From Bacteroidota bacterium (GTDB lineage Bacteria > Bacteroidota > Bacteroidia > Bacteroidales > Paludibacteraceae), in NCBI GenBank assembly GCA_022709605.1, contig JAKLIM010000188.1, forward strand, positions 1 to 7,121: a stretch of 7,121 bases of DNA, read 5' to 3'. Of this stretch, positions 1 to 5,361 are shown piece after piece. Positions within the stretch are counted from its first letter, which is position 1; every line of letters starts with the position of its first letter. A program made the translations under genes and the position numbers. The notes beneath the pieces are model-generated. The model was not told where the DNA came from and did not search any database. It saw only the letters and a program-made list of their open reading frames with translations.

Positions 1-732
1 ATCGCTGGCACATGTTTCGGTGTAAAGTCGGCTGCGATATCCGGCTAAAACAGGATCAAGAGCAACCAGAAATTCTTCCGATGGAAGTCCGCCCCATTGT
101 TCCAACCACATGGCTTTATGACCCGAAGCACAACGGCTGCGGTACATTTGTTCCGGTTTGGTTGTTCCGGTAATTAAAGCAGGCATCCAATCGCAATGTT
201 CGATGATAGAAAATGCAGCAGAACGTACTTTTTCGTCGGCACGTAACACATGCAGTGCTTTGGCCCAAAACCATTCCGAAGAATAAATTCCACCTTCGTA
301 CGAAGTATAATCGGTGCTCCATTTAGCAGCCAAATCGTTTATTTCGTTGGCTTCTTTAATTCCAGTATGGTCTTTCCACAACACAAACATGGCGTTTGGG
401 TTTTCGGCAAACTCAGGCAACATAGCCAGTGGAGTTCCGTTTTGGTCTGTAAATACAGGTGTACTTCCTGTAGTGTCAAAACCAATTCCCACCACATTTT
501 CAGCAGTTCCGGCAGGACATTTCGAAAGGGCATCTTTCACTGTATGTTCCAATGCATCAATATAATCCTGCGGATGTTGACGGTATTGATTGGCAGTTGG
601 TACACAATATTTACCTTCCATCCAACGTGGATAATATTTTACCGATGAAGCCATTTCTTCACCTGTTTCGGCGTTCACTACAACCGCACGGGCTGAGTCG
701 CTTCCATAATCTAAACCTATTACGTATTTCAT
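1..732 (-). CDS. araB: Ribulokinase AraB, N-terminal 244 codons (partial)
   Basis: This gene encodes L-ribulokinase, a cytoplasmic FGGY-family sugar kinase that phosphorylates L-ribulose to L-ribulose-5-phosphate with ATP. The frame is open from an ATG at 732 to the window edge without a stop, giving 244 of the roughly 560-570 residues usual for the family, so the C-terminal ATPase half is missing. Visible landmarks are the N-terminal phosphate-binding signature GLDYGSDSARA (residues 6-16), GIGFDTTGSTPV (82-93), PEFAENPNAMFVLWKDHT (106-123), GGIYSSEWFWAK (147-158) and the CDWMPAL and SGHKAMW segments (180-186, 203-209). From memory these align closely with E. coli AraB. The start is fixed by the match beginning at residue 1. 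It is the last visible gene of the leftward arabinose cluster, 102 bp after araA, and that spacer carries an AT-rich repeat and stem-loop that may affect its expression. Confidence 0.96.
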   Translation of the reverse strand, partial: MKYVIGLDYGSDSARAVVVNAETGEEMASSVKYYPRWMEGKYCVPTANQYRQHPQDYIDALEHTVKDALSKCPAGTAENVVGIGFDTTGSTPVFTDQNGTPLAMLPEFAENPNAMFVLWKDHTGIKEANEINDLAAKWSTDYTSYEGGIYSSEWFWAKALHVLRADEKVRSAAFSIIEHCDWMPALITGTTKPEQMYRSRCASGHKAMWLEQWGGLPSEEFLVALDPVLAGYRSRLYTETCASD

Positions 733-738
733 AAATTC

Positions 739-831
739 AATTTGAAAATTTGAAAATTTGAAAAATTTGAAAATTGAAGAACGCTAATTGATTTGGCTCT
801 TTAATTTTCAAATCTTCAAATTTTTCAAATT
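739..831. repeat. TTTGAAAA tandem array facing an inverted copy (araA-araB spacer)
   Basis: Positions 741-773 hold about four copies of an 8-9 base unit, TTTGAAAA(A). After a roughly 30-base gap, 803-831 carries the same unit on the other strand. The best pairing is 755-771 with 815-831, 17 perfect base pairs of only A/T and a few G/C. The right arm lies 3 bases beyond the araA stop and the left array ends about 8 bases before the araB ATG, so the structure fills the spacer. It has no GC-rich stem and no clean T-run, so it is a poor terminator candidate. A role as an mRNA stem-loop adjusting AraA to AraB output, or as a neutral extragenic repeat, is inference. Confidence 0.75.
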
Positions 832-834
832 AAT

Positions 835-2343
835 TTATCTTAAAGCTTTATTCAACATATAATACACTTCGTTGTTACGAATGTCTTGTTTGAATGTGCG
901 GATATTGGTGTTTTTGTCTATAATCAACATTTCCATATCAGCAATTTCGGCATAATCTTCCATCATGTCAGTGGTGATTGCAAAAGAGAAACTTGAATGG
1001 TGAGTTCCACCGGCAACAATCCAGGCACCTGCTCCAACTTCCAGATTTGGTTGAGGAATCCACAAACCACAAGCCACAGGCAATTTTGGTAATGCCTGAG
1101 GTTCAATCACTTTCACTTCGTTTACAATCATGCGGAAACGGTTGCCCATATCAACAATGGTTGCAGCAATTCCTTCACCTTTATGAGCCTGGAAAATTAA
1201 ACGGGCACAAACGCCGGCATCACCAATTCCAAGGAAATGTACTTCGATGCGTGGTTTTGCAGCTGCAATTTCAGGGTTAATTTCCAACATGTGCGATTGT
1301 AAAATCGAGCTGTTGGCACCATTGAAATTCAACACATAATCTTCCAGGAACGAACATCCGCCGGGTAATCCCTGCGACATAACCCACATGGTGCGGGTAA
1401 GCGCAGCAGTTTTCCAATCGCCTTCGGCACCAAAACCGAAACCTTCAGCCATCAAACGTTGAGATGCAAATCCCATCAACTGACTCATGCCTTCCAACTC
1501 GTTGAAGCTGGTAGTGAAAGCGGTTGCATTTTTCGATTCAAGGAAACGACGTAAACCGATTTCCTGTGCAGCAGCCTGACGAACGGAAACGTGTTTTTCA
1601 GCACCTTTTTTACAATCATCAGCAAAGTCGTACAACTTTTCGTATTCAGCAACCAATGCATCAATTTCAGCTTCGGTAACTGCATTTACGAAAGGAACTA
1701 ATTTAGCAATCGGCGCATTATCAACATGATATCCCAAACGGATTTCTGCTTCTACTTTATCGCCATCGGTTACAGCCACGTTGTTCATATTATCGCCGAA
1801 ACGAATAATCTGCATGTTTTGAGCATCAGCCCAACCCGCACAAACGCGCATCCAACCTGAAATTTTATCGTGTGTTGATTTATCTTTCCAGAAACCAACT
1901 ACCACTTTGCGAGGTTTACGCAGACGTGCAGTGATAAAACCAAACTCGCGGTCGCCATGAGCCGATTGATTCAGGTTCATGTAATCCATGTCGATTTCCG
2001 ACCATGGAATTTGTTCATTGAACTGTGTGTGAAGGTGGAGCAATGGTTTTTTATAATCCATTAAACCATGAATCCACATTTTAGCGGGCGAGAAAGTGTG
2101 CATCCAGGTAATCATACCGATGCAATTGGTGTCGCCATTAGCGGCTCGCATAATATCCGCAATTTCTGAAGACGAATTAGCAGTTCCTTTGTAAACTACT
2201 CTTACAGGAAGATTTCCCGATTCATTCAACCCTTTAACCATTTCATTTGAGTGTGCATCTACGCTCACTACTGCGTCACCACCGTAAAGCAACTGTGCTC
2301 CGGTAATGAACCATACTTCTGCATTTTTATAATTGAATTCCAT
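835..2343 (-). CDS. araA: L-arabinose isomerase
   Basis: This gene encodes the cytoplasmic, Mn-dependent isomerase that converts L-arabinose to L-ribulose, the first catabolic step. The 502-residue product has the normal family length (about 500) and looks intact. Landmarks include the N-terminal EVWFITGAQLLYG (residues 9-21), WMHTFSPAKMWI (80-91), LLHLHTQFN (101-109), the ligand-bearing GFGAEGDWKTAAL (303-315) with E307, CSFLEDYVLNF with E334, QSHMLEI with H351, and GGTHHSSFSF with H448/H449. E307, E334, H351 and one of the two histidines correspond to the four metal ligands of E. coli AraA (E306, E333, H350, H450). The ATG at 2343 gives the expected N-terminus. It sits between the GH51 gene upstream (161 bp spacer) and araB downstream (102 bp spacer), all on the same strand, and probably shares an operon with them. 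Confidence 0.97.
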   Translation of the reverse strand: MEFNYKNAEVWFITGAQLLYGGDAVVSVDAHSNEMVKGLNESGNLPVRVVYKGTANSSSEIADIMRAANGDTNCIGMITWMHTFSPAKMWIHGLMDYKKPLLHLHTQFNEQIPWSEIDMDYMNLNQSAHGDREFGFITARLRKPRKVVVGFWKDKSTHDKISGWMRVCAGWADAQNMQIIRFGDNMNNVAVTDGDKVEAEIRLGYHVDNAPIAKLVPFVNAVTEAEIDALVAEYEKLYDFADDCKKGAEKHVSVRQAAAQEIGLRRFLESKNATAFTTSFNELEGMSQLMGFASQRLMAEGFGFGAEGDWKTAALTRTMWVMSQGLPGGCSFLEDYVLNFNGANSSILQSHMLEINPEIAAAKPRIEVHFLGIGDAGVCARLIFQAHKGEGIAATIVDMGNRFRMIVNEVKVIEPQALPKLPVACGLWIPQPNLEVGAGAWIVAGGTHHSSFSFAITTDMMEDYAEIADMEMLIIDKNTNIRTFKQDIRNNEVYYMLNKALR

Positions 2344-2356
2344 GATAATTTTATTT

Positions 2357-2423
2357 ACCCCCAGCTCATTAAAAGAGTCGGAGAAGTTATTGTTATTTAT
2401 TTATTTTATTACCCCTAACCCCT
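2357..2423. repeat. Paired ACCCC intergenic repeat, araA-side copy
   Basis: Two C-rich blocks, ACCCCC at 2357-2362 and ACCCCTAACCCCT at 2411-2423, start exactly 54 bp apart. The first starts 14 bp beyond the araA start codon. Each is followed by a purine-rich stretch (GAGTCGGAGAAGTTATT and GACGGAGGATAAGAGAAGTTAG). The same arrangement and spacing recur in front of the GH51 gene at 4064-4129. ACCCCTAACCCC-type elements are, to my recollection, common extragenic repeats in Bacteroidota genomes. There is no T-run that would make this an intrinsic terminator, and no function is evident. Confidence 0.6.
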
Positions 2424-2450
2424 GACGGAGGATAAGAGAAGTTAGCATTA

Positions 2451-2482
2451 TTTTTTTTCTTTGACCTAAAGTAGAATATGAA
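2451..2482. repeat. T-tract / ACCTAAA / AATATGAA block, copy 1
   Basis: Within the GH51-araA spacer, an eight-T tract (2451-2458) is followed by CTTTGACCTAAA (2459-2470) and AATATGAA (2475-2482). The same three parts recur in the same order and orientation in the araD-GH51 spacer at 4225-4263. Read in the transcribed (minus) direction this is TTCATATT, then TTTAGGTCAAAG, then an A-run. It does not match the TAnnTTTG promoter element, so I record it only as a shared block of unknown role. Confidence 0.5.
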
Positions 2483-2496
2483 AACGGATTTGCATA

Positions 2497-2522
2497 TTTC
2501 CCATTTAGAGGTTAGGGGTTAA
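2497..2522. repeat. CCCCTAACC repeat spanning the GH51 stop codon
   Basis: On the minus strand this reads TTAACCCCTAACCTCTAAAT followed by GGGAAA. It resembles a degenerate copy of the CCCCTAACCCCTAAAGGGG-like extragenic repeat I associate with Bacteroidota. The last residues of the GH51 protein (L-T-P-N-L) and its TAA stop (2507-2505) are encoded inside it. It is in inverted orientation to the ACCCCTAACCCCT block at 2411-2423, so the two could pair across the spacer. Confidence 0.5.
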
Positions 2523-4049
2523 TTCTAATGATACAATTGCTTTCGCAGGAACTGTTACTGTAAGTCCTGTTTTGCCAATTTTAGCATCTTTAAAAACTGC
2601 CGGTGTTACAACATTCGGATTTTCAAATGTATTGTGTGCATCAATAGTTTTTGCAGTAAGAATTGTTCCCGAAACTTTGCTTAATTTTACATTTGCAAGG
2701 TCAATCGTAATTTTTTGTTCTTTATCAGGATCAATATTGGCAAGCGTAACATGAATCAAACCTTTTGCATCCTTTGAAGCAGAAGCGCTTATTGCAGCAA
2801 ATTTACGGGTGTTTGAACTTAATGAATCACTTTGAATATCAATGGGTAAATTTGTTGCACCCATGTGCGCTTTATACATATTAAACACGTGATAAGTTGG
2901 TGTCAATACCATTTTCGTTTCATTTGTCAAAATCATTGCTTGCAAAACATTTACCACCTGAGCTATATTTGCCATTTTTACCCGTTCGGTATATTTATTG
3001 AAGATATTCAGGGACAATGCAGCTACAAACGCATCGCGTAAAGAGTTTTGTTGGTAAAGTGCAGTTTTTGATCCCGGTTCCTGATCCCACCAGGTTCCCC
3101 ATTCATCCACCAATAATCCTATTCTGTTTCTGGGATCATATTTATCCATTATGGCAATGTGCTTTTTAATAACATCTTCTATTTCAAGAGATTTACCCAT
3201 TGTCCACAGGTAATCATTCTTGTCAAATTTGGTAGCAGAGCCTTTACTACCATTCCACCCTTTTACTGTATAATAATGTAACGAAACACCATTCATTCGA
3301 TGACCAATATTTTTCATCAAAGTTTCTGTCCAGTTGTAATCATAATCACTGGCACCACTGGCAATTTTGTACAACTTATTACCATCGTATTCGCGACAAT
3401 AAACTGCGTATCGGCGGTATAAGTCAGAATAATATTCGGGTGTCATATCACCACCACAACCCCAGCTTTCATTACCGACACCGAGATATTTTAGTTTCCA
3501 GGGATTTTCACGACCGTTCTGACGACGCAATCTGGCCATCGGACTGTCGCCTGCAGAAGTAATATATTCTACCCATTTAGCCAATTCCTCAACAGTTCCA
3601 CTACCAACGTTTCCGCTCAGGTAAGGTTCAGTGCCAAGCATTTCGCATAAGTTGAAAAATTCATTCGTCCCGAAGCTATTGTCTTCGACAACGCCACCCC
3701 AGTTATTATTTACAATTTTGGCGCGTTTTTCACGTGGCCCAATTCCGTCCATCCAATGATATTCGTCGGCAAAACAACCGCCCGGCCAACGTAGAACAGG
3801 AATCTGAAGTTCTTTCAATGCATTGAACACATCAGTGCGGTAACCTTTGATATTTGGGATATTTGAATTTTCGCCCACCCAGATTCCACCGTAAATACAT
3901 GACCCGAGATGTTCGGCGAACTGACCATATATTTCTTTATTAATTACATTTTTTCCCTGATCGGCATGAATTGTGATTTTGGGAGCAATTGTTTGCGCTG
4001 TAAGGCTAATTGAACCTAACAAAAGAATAGCTAAAAAGTGTTTTTTCAT
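2505..4049 (-). CDS. Secreted GH51 alpha-L-arabinofuranosidase
   Basis: This gene encodes a retaining exo-acting glycoside hydrolase that removes terminal alpha-L-arabinofuranosyl residues from arabinan, arabinoxylan or their oligosaccharides. The 514-residue product begins with a Sec signal peptide: MKK, a hydrophobic core, then SLTAQ, with likely cleavage near residue 19. There is no lipobox cysteine, so a periplasmic or secreted location is expected. The GH51 hallmarks are IYGQFAEHLG (residues 40-49), LRWPGGCFADEYHW (86-99), GVGNESWGCGG with acid/base E194, SLHYYT (256-261) and LLVDEWGTWW with nucleophile E316. The C-terminal part from about residue 375 fits the beta-sandwich usual in this family, including the THVFN-like segment TYHVFNMYKAH. 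The length is normal. The gene lies between araD and araA, so its product feeds the pathway encoded around it. The last five codons run into an extragenic repeat. abfA would be a usual name, but I do not assign it. Confidence 0.95.
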   Translation of the reverse strand: MKKHFLAILLLGSISLTAQTIAPKITIHADQGKNVINKEIYGQFAEHLGSCIYGGIWVGENSNIPNIKGYRTDVFNALKELQIPVLRWPGGCFADEYHWMDGIGPREKRAKIVNNNWGGVVEDNSFGTNEFFNLCEMLGTEPYLSGNVGSGTVEELAKWVEYITSAGDSPMARLRRQNGRENPWKLKYLGVGNESWGCGGDMTPEYYSDLYRRYAVYCREYDGNKLYKIASGASDYDYNWTETLMKNIGHRMNGVSLHYYTVKGWNGSKGSATKFDKNDYLWTMGKSLEIEDVIKKHIAIMDKYDPRNRIGLLVDEWGTWWDQEPGSKTALYQQNSLRDAFVAALSLNIFNKYTERVKMANIAQVVNVLQAMILTNETKMVLTPTYHVFNMYKAHMGATNLPIDIQSDSLSSNTRKFAAISASASKDAKGLIHVTLANIDPDKEQKITIDLANVKLSKVSGTILTAKTIDAHNTFENPNVVTPAVFKDAKIGKTGLTVTVPAKAIVSLELTPNL

Positions 4050-4063
4050 TTAATTGGTTTTTG

Positions 4064-4129
4064 ACCCCTGCTTTTAAAAAGTAGCTGAGGCATGTGTTAG
4101 TATTAATTTTTATATTTACCCCCAACCCC
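4064..4129. repeat. Paired ACCCC intergenic repeat, GH51-side copy
   Basis: ACCCC at 4064-4068 and ACCCCCAACCCC at 4118-4129 start 54 bp apart, exactly the spacing of the pair in front of araA. The first block starts 15 bp beyond the GH51 start codon, against 14 bp for araA. Between them GCTTTTAAAAAGTAGCTGAGG parallels GCTCATTAAAAGAGTCGGAG of the other copy, allowing small gaps. The base composition is AT-rich, so the intervening similarity alone is modest. The spacing and the flanking C-blocks make the stronger case for common origin. Confidence 0.6.
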
Positions 4130-4130
4130 T

Positions 4131-4169
4131 TCCCTTCCCGTCCCGAGACTTCGGGACTTCGGGAGGGGA
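4131..4169. repeat. GC-rich stem-loop with tandem ACTTCGGG
   Basis: An inner stem TCCCGA/TCGGGA (4141-4146 with 4151-4156, loop GACT) is extended by an outer stem, 4131-4140 with 4160-4169, that contains one imperfect pair. The arms are offset by a 3-base bulge at 4157-4159. The bulge side contains two tandem copies of ACTTCGGG (4148-4155, 4156-4163). Together with the adjoining CCCCCAACCCC this resembles the palindromic CCCCAACCCC...GGGAGGGGAG extragenic repeat I associate with Bacteroidota. In the transcribed minus direction the stem is followed by AGGGGTTGGGGG, not a U-run, so it is not a normal intrinsic terminator. It may protect or mark mRNA between araD and the GH51 gene. Confidence 0.65.
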
Positions 4170-4224
4170 GTTGAAGTATGTATTGTATTAATTATTATCC
4201 CTTTATAGAATTAGGATAGTTCCT

Positions 4225-4263
4225 GTTTTTCTTTTTTACCTAAAACTAAAAACGAAATATGAA
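4225..4263. repeat. T-tract / ACCTAAA / AATATGAA block, copy 2
   Basis: TTTTTCTTTTTTACCTAAA (4226-4244) followed by AAATATGAA (4255-4263) repeats the parts seen at 2451-2482, with an insertion of about 8 bases in the middle. It lies between the GC-rich stem-loop and the araD stop, the same relative place as copy 1 between the C-rich pair and the GH51 stop. A TTAGGGGTT motif follows at 4298-4306, just outside the araD stop codon. Its role is unknown. Confidence 0.5.
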
Positions 4264-4310
4264 GATAACCTTGTATAATTCTCCGCCAACTGTGAGATTA
4301 GGGGTTGTTA

Positions 4311-4994
4311 TTACTGTCCGTAATACGCTCCCGGTCCGTGTTTTCTGAAGAAATGCTTTTTGATCAGATGAGGATTCATTTGCAATTGAGGATTAGCAGC
4401 ATAAGCAATAGAAGCCATTTTTGCACATTGTTCCATTACTACGGCATTATGAACTGCATCGAATGCATCTTCGCCCCACGAAAATGGTCCGTGATTACAA
4501 ACCAATGCTCCGGGAACATGTCGGGGATTAATTCCTTTGAATCGCTCAACAATTACATTGCCGGTTTCCAATTCATAAGCACCTTCCACTTCGGCTTGCG
4601 TCATCATGCGTGTACAAGGTATATCATTCGAAAAATAATCAGCATGAGTTGTCCCGATATTTGGAATGTCGAGACCGGCCTGTGACCATGCAGTGGCATA
4701 AGTGGAGTGCGTATGAACAATTCCACCAATTTCGGGAAAAGCTTTATACAAAACAAGATGTGTTGCAGTATCCGATGATGGTTTTAATTTACCCTCAACT
4801 ACTTTACCTTCCATATTCACTACTACCATTTGATCCGCTTTCATTTCGTCGTAAGAAACACCTGAAGGTTTAATAACCACTAATCCGGAGTTTCGGTCGA
4901 TGGCACTTACGTTTCCCCATGTGAAGATGACTAATCCGTGTTTTACCAGATCTAAATTGGCACGAAATACTTTTTCTTTTAATGCTTCTAACAT
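4311..4994 (-). CDS. araD: L-ribulose-5-phosphate 4-epimerase
   Basis: This gene encodes the Zn-dependent class II aldolase-like epimerase that converts L-ribulose-5-phosphate to D-xylulose-5-phosphate, linking arabinose to the pentose phosphate pathway in the cytoplasm. The 227-residue product has normal length (231 in E. coli). Landmarks are TWGNVSAIDR (residues 25-34), VIKPSGVSYD (40-49), KPSSDTATH with D75, VHTHS with H94 and H96, GTTHADYF with D119, CNHGPFSWG with H168, and the C-terminal HGPGAYYGQ with Y225. D75/H94/H96/H168 match the E. coli metal site (D76, H95, H97, H171), and D119 and Y225 match its catalytic pair (D120, Y229). The start at 4994 gives the family N-terminus MLEALK. 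It is first in the leftward cluster, directly behind the promoter/operator region at 5072-5140. The neighbouring araA and araB favour AraD over the paralogous ascorbate-pathway epimerases. Confidence 0.96.
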   Translation of the reverse strand: MLEALKEKVFRANLDLVKHGLVIFTWGNVSAIDRNSGLVVIKPSGVSYDEMKADQMVVVNMEGKVVEGKLKPSSDTATHLVLYKAFPEIGGIVHTHSTYATAWSQAGLDIPNIGTTHADYFSNDIPCTRMMTQAEVEGAYELETGNVIVERFKGINPRHVPGALVCNHGPFSWGEDAFDAVHNAVVMEQCAKMASIAYAANPQLQMNPHLIKKHFFRKHGPGAYYGQ

Positions 4995-5071
4995 AATAAT
5001 TATTTTAGATTTTATAACTGATTTTAATGATTAAAACTGTACTAAGCATCTATTAATTAGACTGTTTGATT

Positions 5072-5094
5072 TTAAGTGTTTTTTGTACACTTAA
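5072..5094. promoter_or_regulatory. Candidate operator palindrome downstream of the araD promoter
   Basis: TTAAGTGT (5072-5079) and ACACTTAA (5087-5094) are perfect 8-bp inverted arms around a 7-bp spacer. With a start site near 5098-5100, the palindrome covers roughly the first 5-30 transcribed bases, a standard place for a repressor. In Bacteroides, arabinose genes are known to be controlled by AraR, a Nudix-family repressor released by L-arabinose. I cannot confirm that this sequence matches its published operator, and no regulator gene is in the window. Confidence 0.55.
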
Positions 5095-5104
5095 TTTCCG
5101 TCTG

Positions 5105-5140
5105 CAAATGTAGATATATTTATTAAATGTACATTCAAAA
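5105..5140 (-). promoter_or_regulatory. araD operon promoter, TAnnTTTG type
   Basis: On the minus strand 5112-5105 reads TACATTTG, an exact match to the Bacteroidota -7 consensus TAnnTTTG. Upstream, TTTTG at 5140-5136 can serve as the -33 TTTG element, although the 23-bp spacing is a little longer than the usual 19-21. This predicts transcription starting near 5098-5100 and a leader of about 105 bases before araD. It is the only exact leftward match I found in the divergent region. Confidence 0.6.
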
Positions 5141-5166
5141 AAAACTATGTTTAAAAACATAGTTTT
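5141..5166. promoter_or_regulatory. Perfect 26-bp palindrome behind the -33 element
   Basis: AAAACTATGTTT (5141-5152) and AAACATAGTTTT (5155-5166) are perfect 12-base inverted arms separated by 2 bases. The palindrome directly abuts the putative -33 element of the araD promoter, a position typical of activator sites. Read leftward it is followed by eight T residues (5144-5137), so it could instead be a weak intrinsic terminator. However, its stem has only two G/C pairs per arm and no leftward gene ends here. I favour a regulator site, with low certainty. Confidence 0.45.
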
Positions 5167-5320
5167 ATTAATCGTTTGTATTTCAACTCAATTTATCCTG
5201 CTTTTAAGAAATCAACAACCTGAATTCTAAATAAATTGTTCCATTCTACTTTTAAATATTAAGATGCTATTATTAAACAATGTTATTGGGCTAAATAATT
5301 TATATGTTTAAAAATTATAT

Positions 5321-5328
5321 TATTTTTG
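5321..5328 (+). promoter_or_regulatory. Putative -7 element for the esterase gene
   Basis: TATTTTTG matches TAnnTTTG exactly and predicts a start near 5333 and a leader of about 29 bases before the ATG at 5362. No convincing TTG/TTTG lies 19-21 bp upstream, so this is a half-supported promoter, and chance matches occur in such AT-rich DNA. Confidence 0.4.
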
Positions 5329-5361
5329 TGCTTCGTTTAACTCATTTATTTTTAGATTTAT

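Larger units (their letters stand above)
4995..5361. other. Divergent AT-rich regulatory region, no gene
   Basis: This is a 367-bp gap between divergently transcribed araD and the esterase gene. I see no credible coding frame or RNA gene in it. From left to right it holds the araD leader of about 105 bases, with a small AT palindrome TTTTAAT-G-ATTAAAA at 5022-5036. It then holds a candidate operator (5072-5094), a leftward promoter (5105-5140), a 26-bp palindrome (5141-5166), a stretch of about 150 bp with nothing recognisable, and a rightward -7 element (5321-5328). Confidence 0.8.

Noticed and set aside
250..648. Rightward 132-codon open frame opposite araB
   Set aside because: It lies entirely antisense to a clearly homologous ribulokinase, and its translation is rich in Cys, Phe and Ser with no recognisable domain, as expected of a shadow frame.
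739..831. CRISPR-like array in the araA-araB spacer
   Set aside because: The units are 8-9 bases with no unique spacers between them, and there is no cas gene. It is a simple tandem repeat with an inverted copy.
2344..2504. Insertion sequence or MITE in the spacer
   Set aside because: No transposase, no clear target-site duplication and no defined terminal inverted repeats were seen. Only short C-rich elements are present.
4131..4169. Intrinsic terminator between araD and the GH51 gene
   Set aside because: In the transcribed direction the stem is followed by a G-rich sequence without a U-run, and read-through to downstream pathway genes is expected.
4305..4685. Rightward 126-codon open frame opposite araD
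   Set aside because: It is antisense to a complete, well-conserved epimerase gene and has no family signature or promoter of its own.
5022..5036. AT palindrome TTTTAAT-G-ATTAAAA in the araD leader
   Set aside because: It is made almost wholly of A and T in a very AT-rich leader, where such palindromes are expected by chance. I keep it only as a note.
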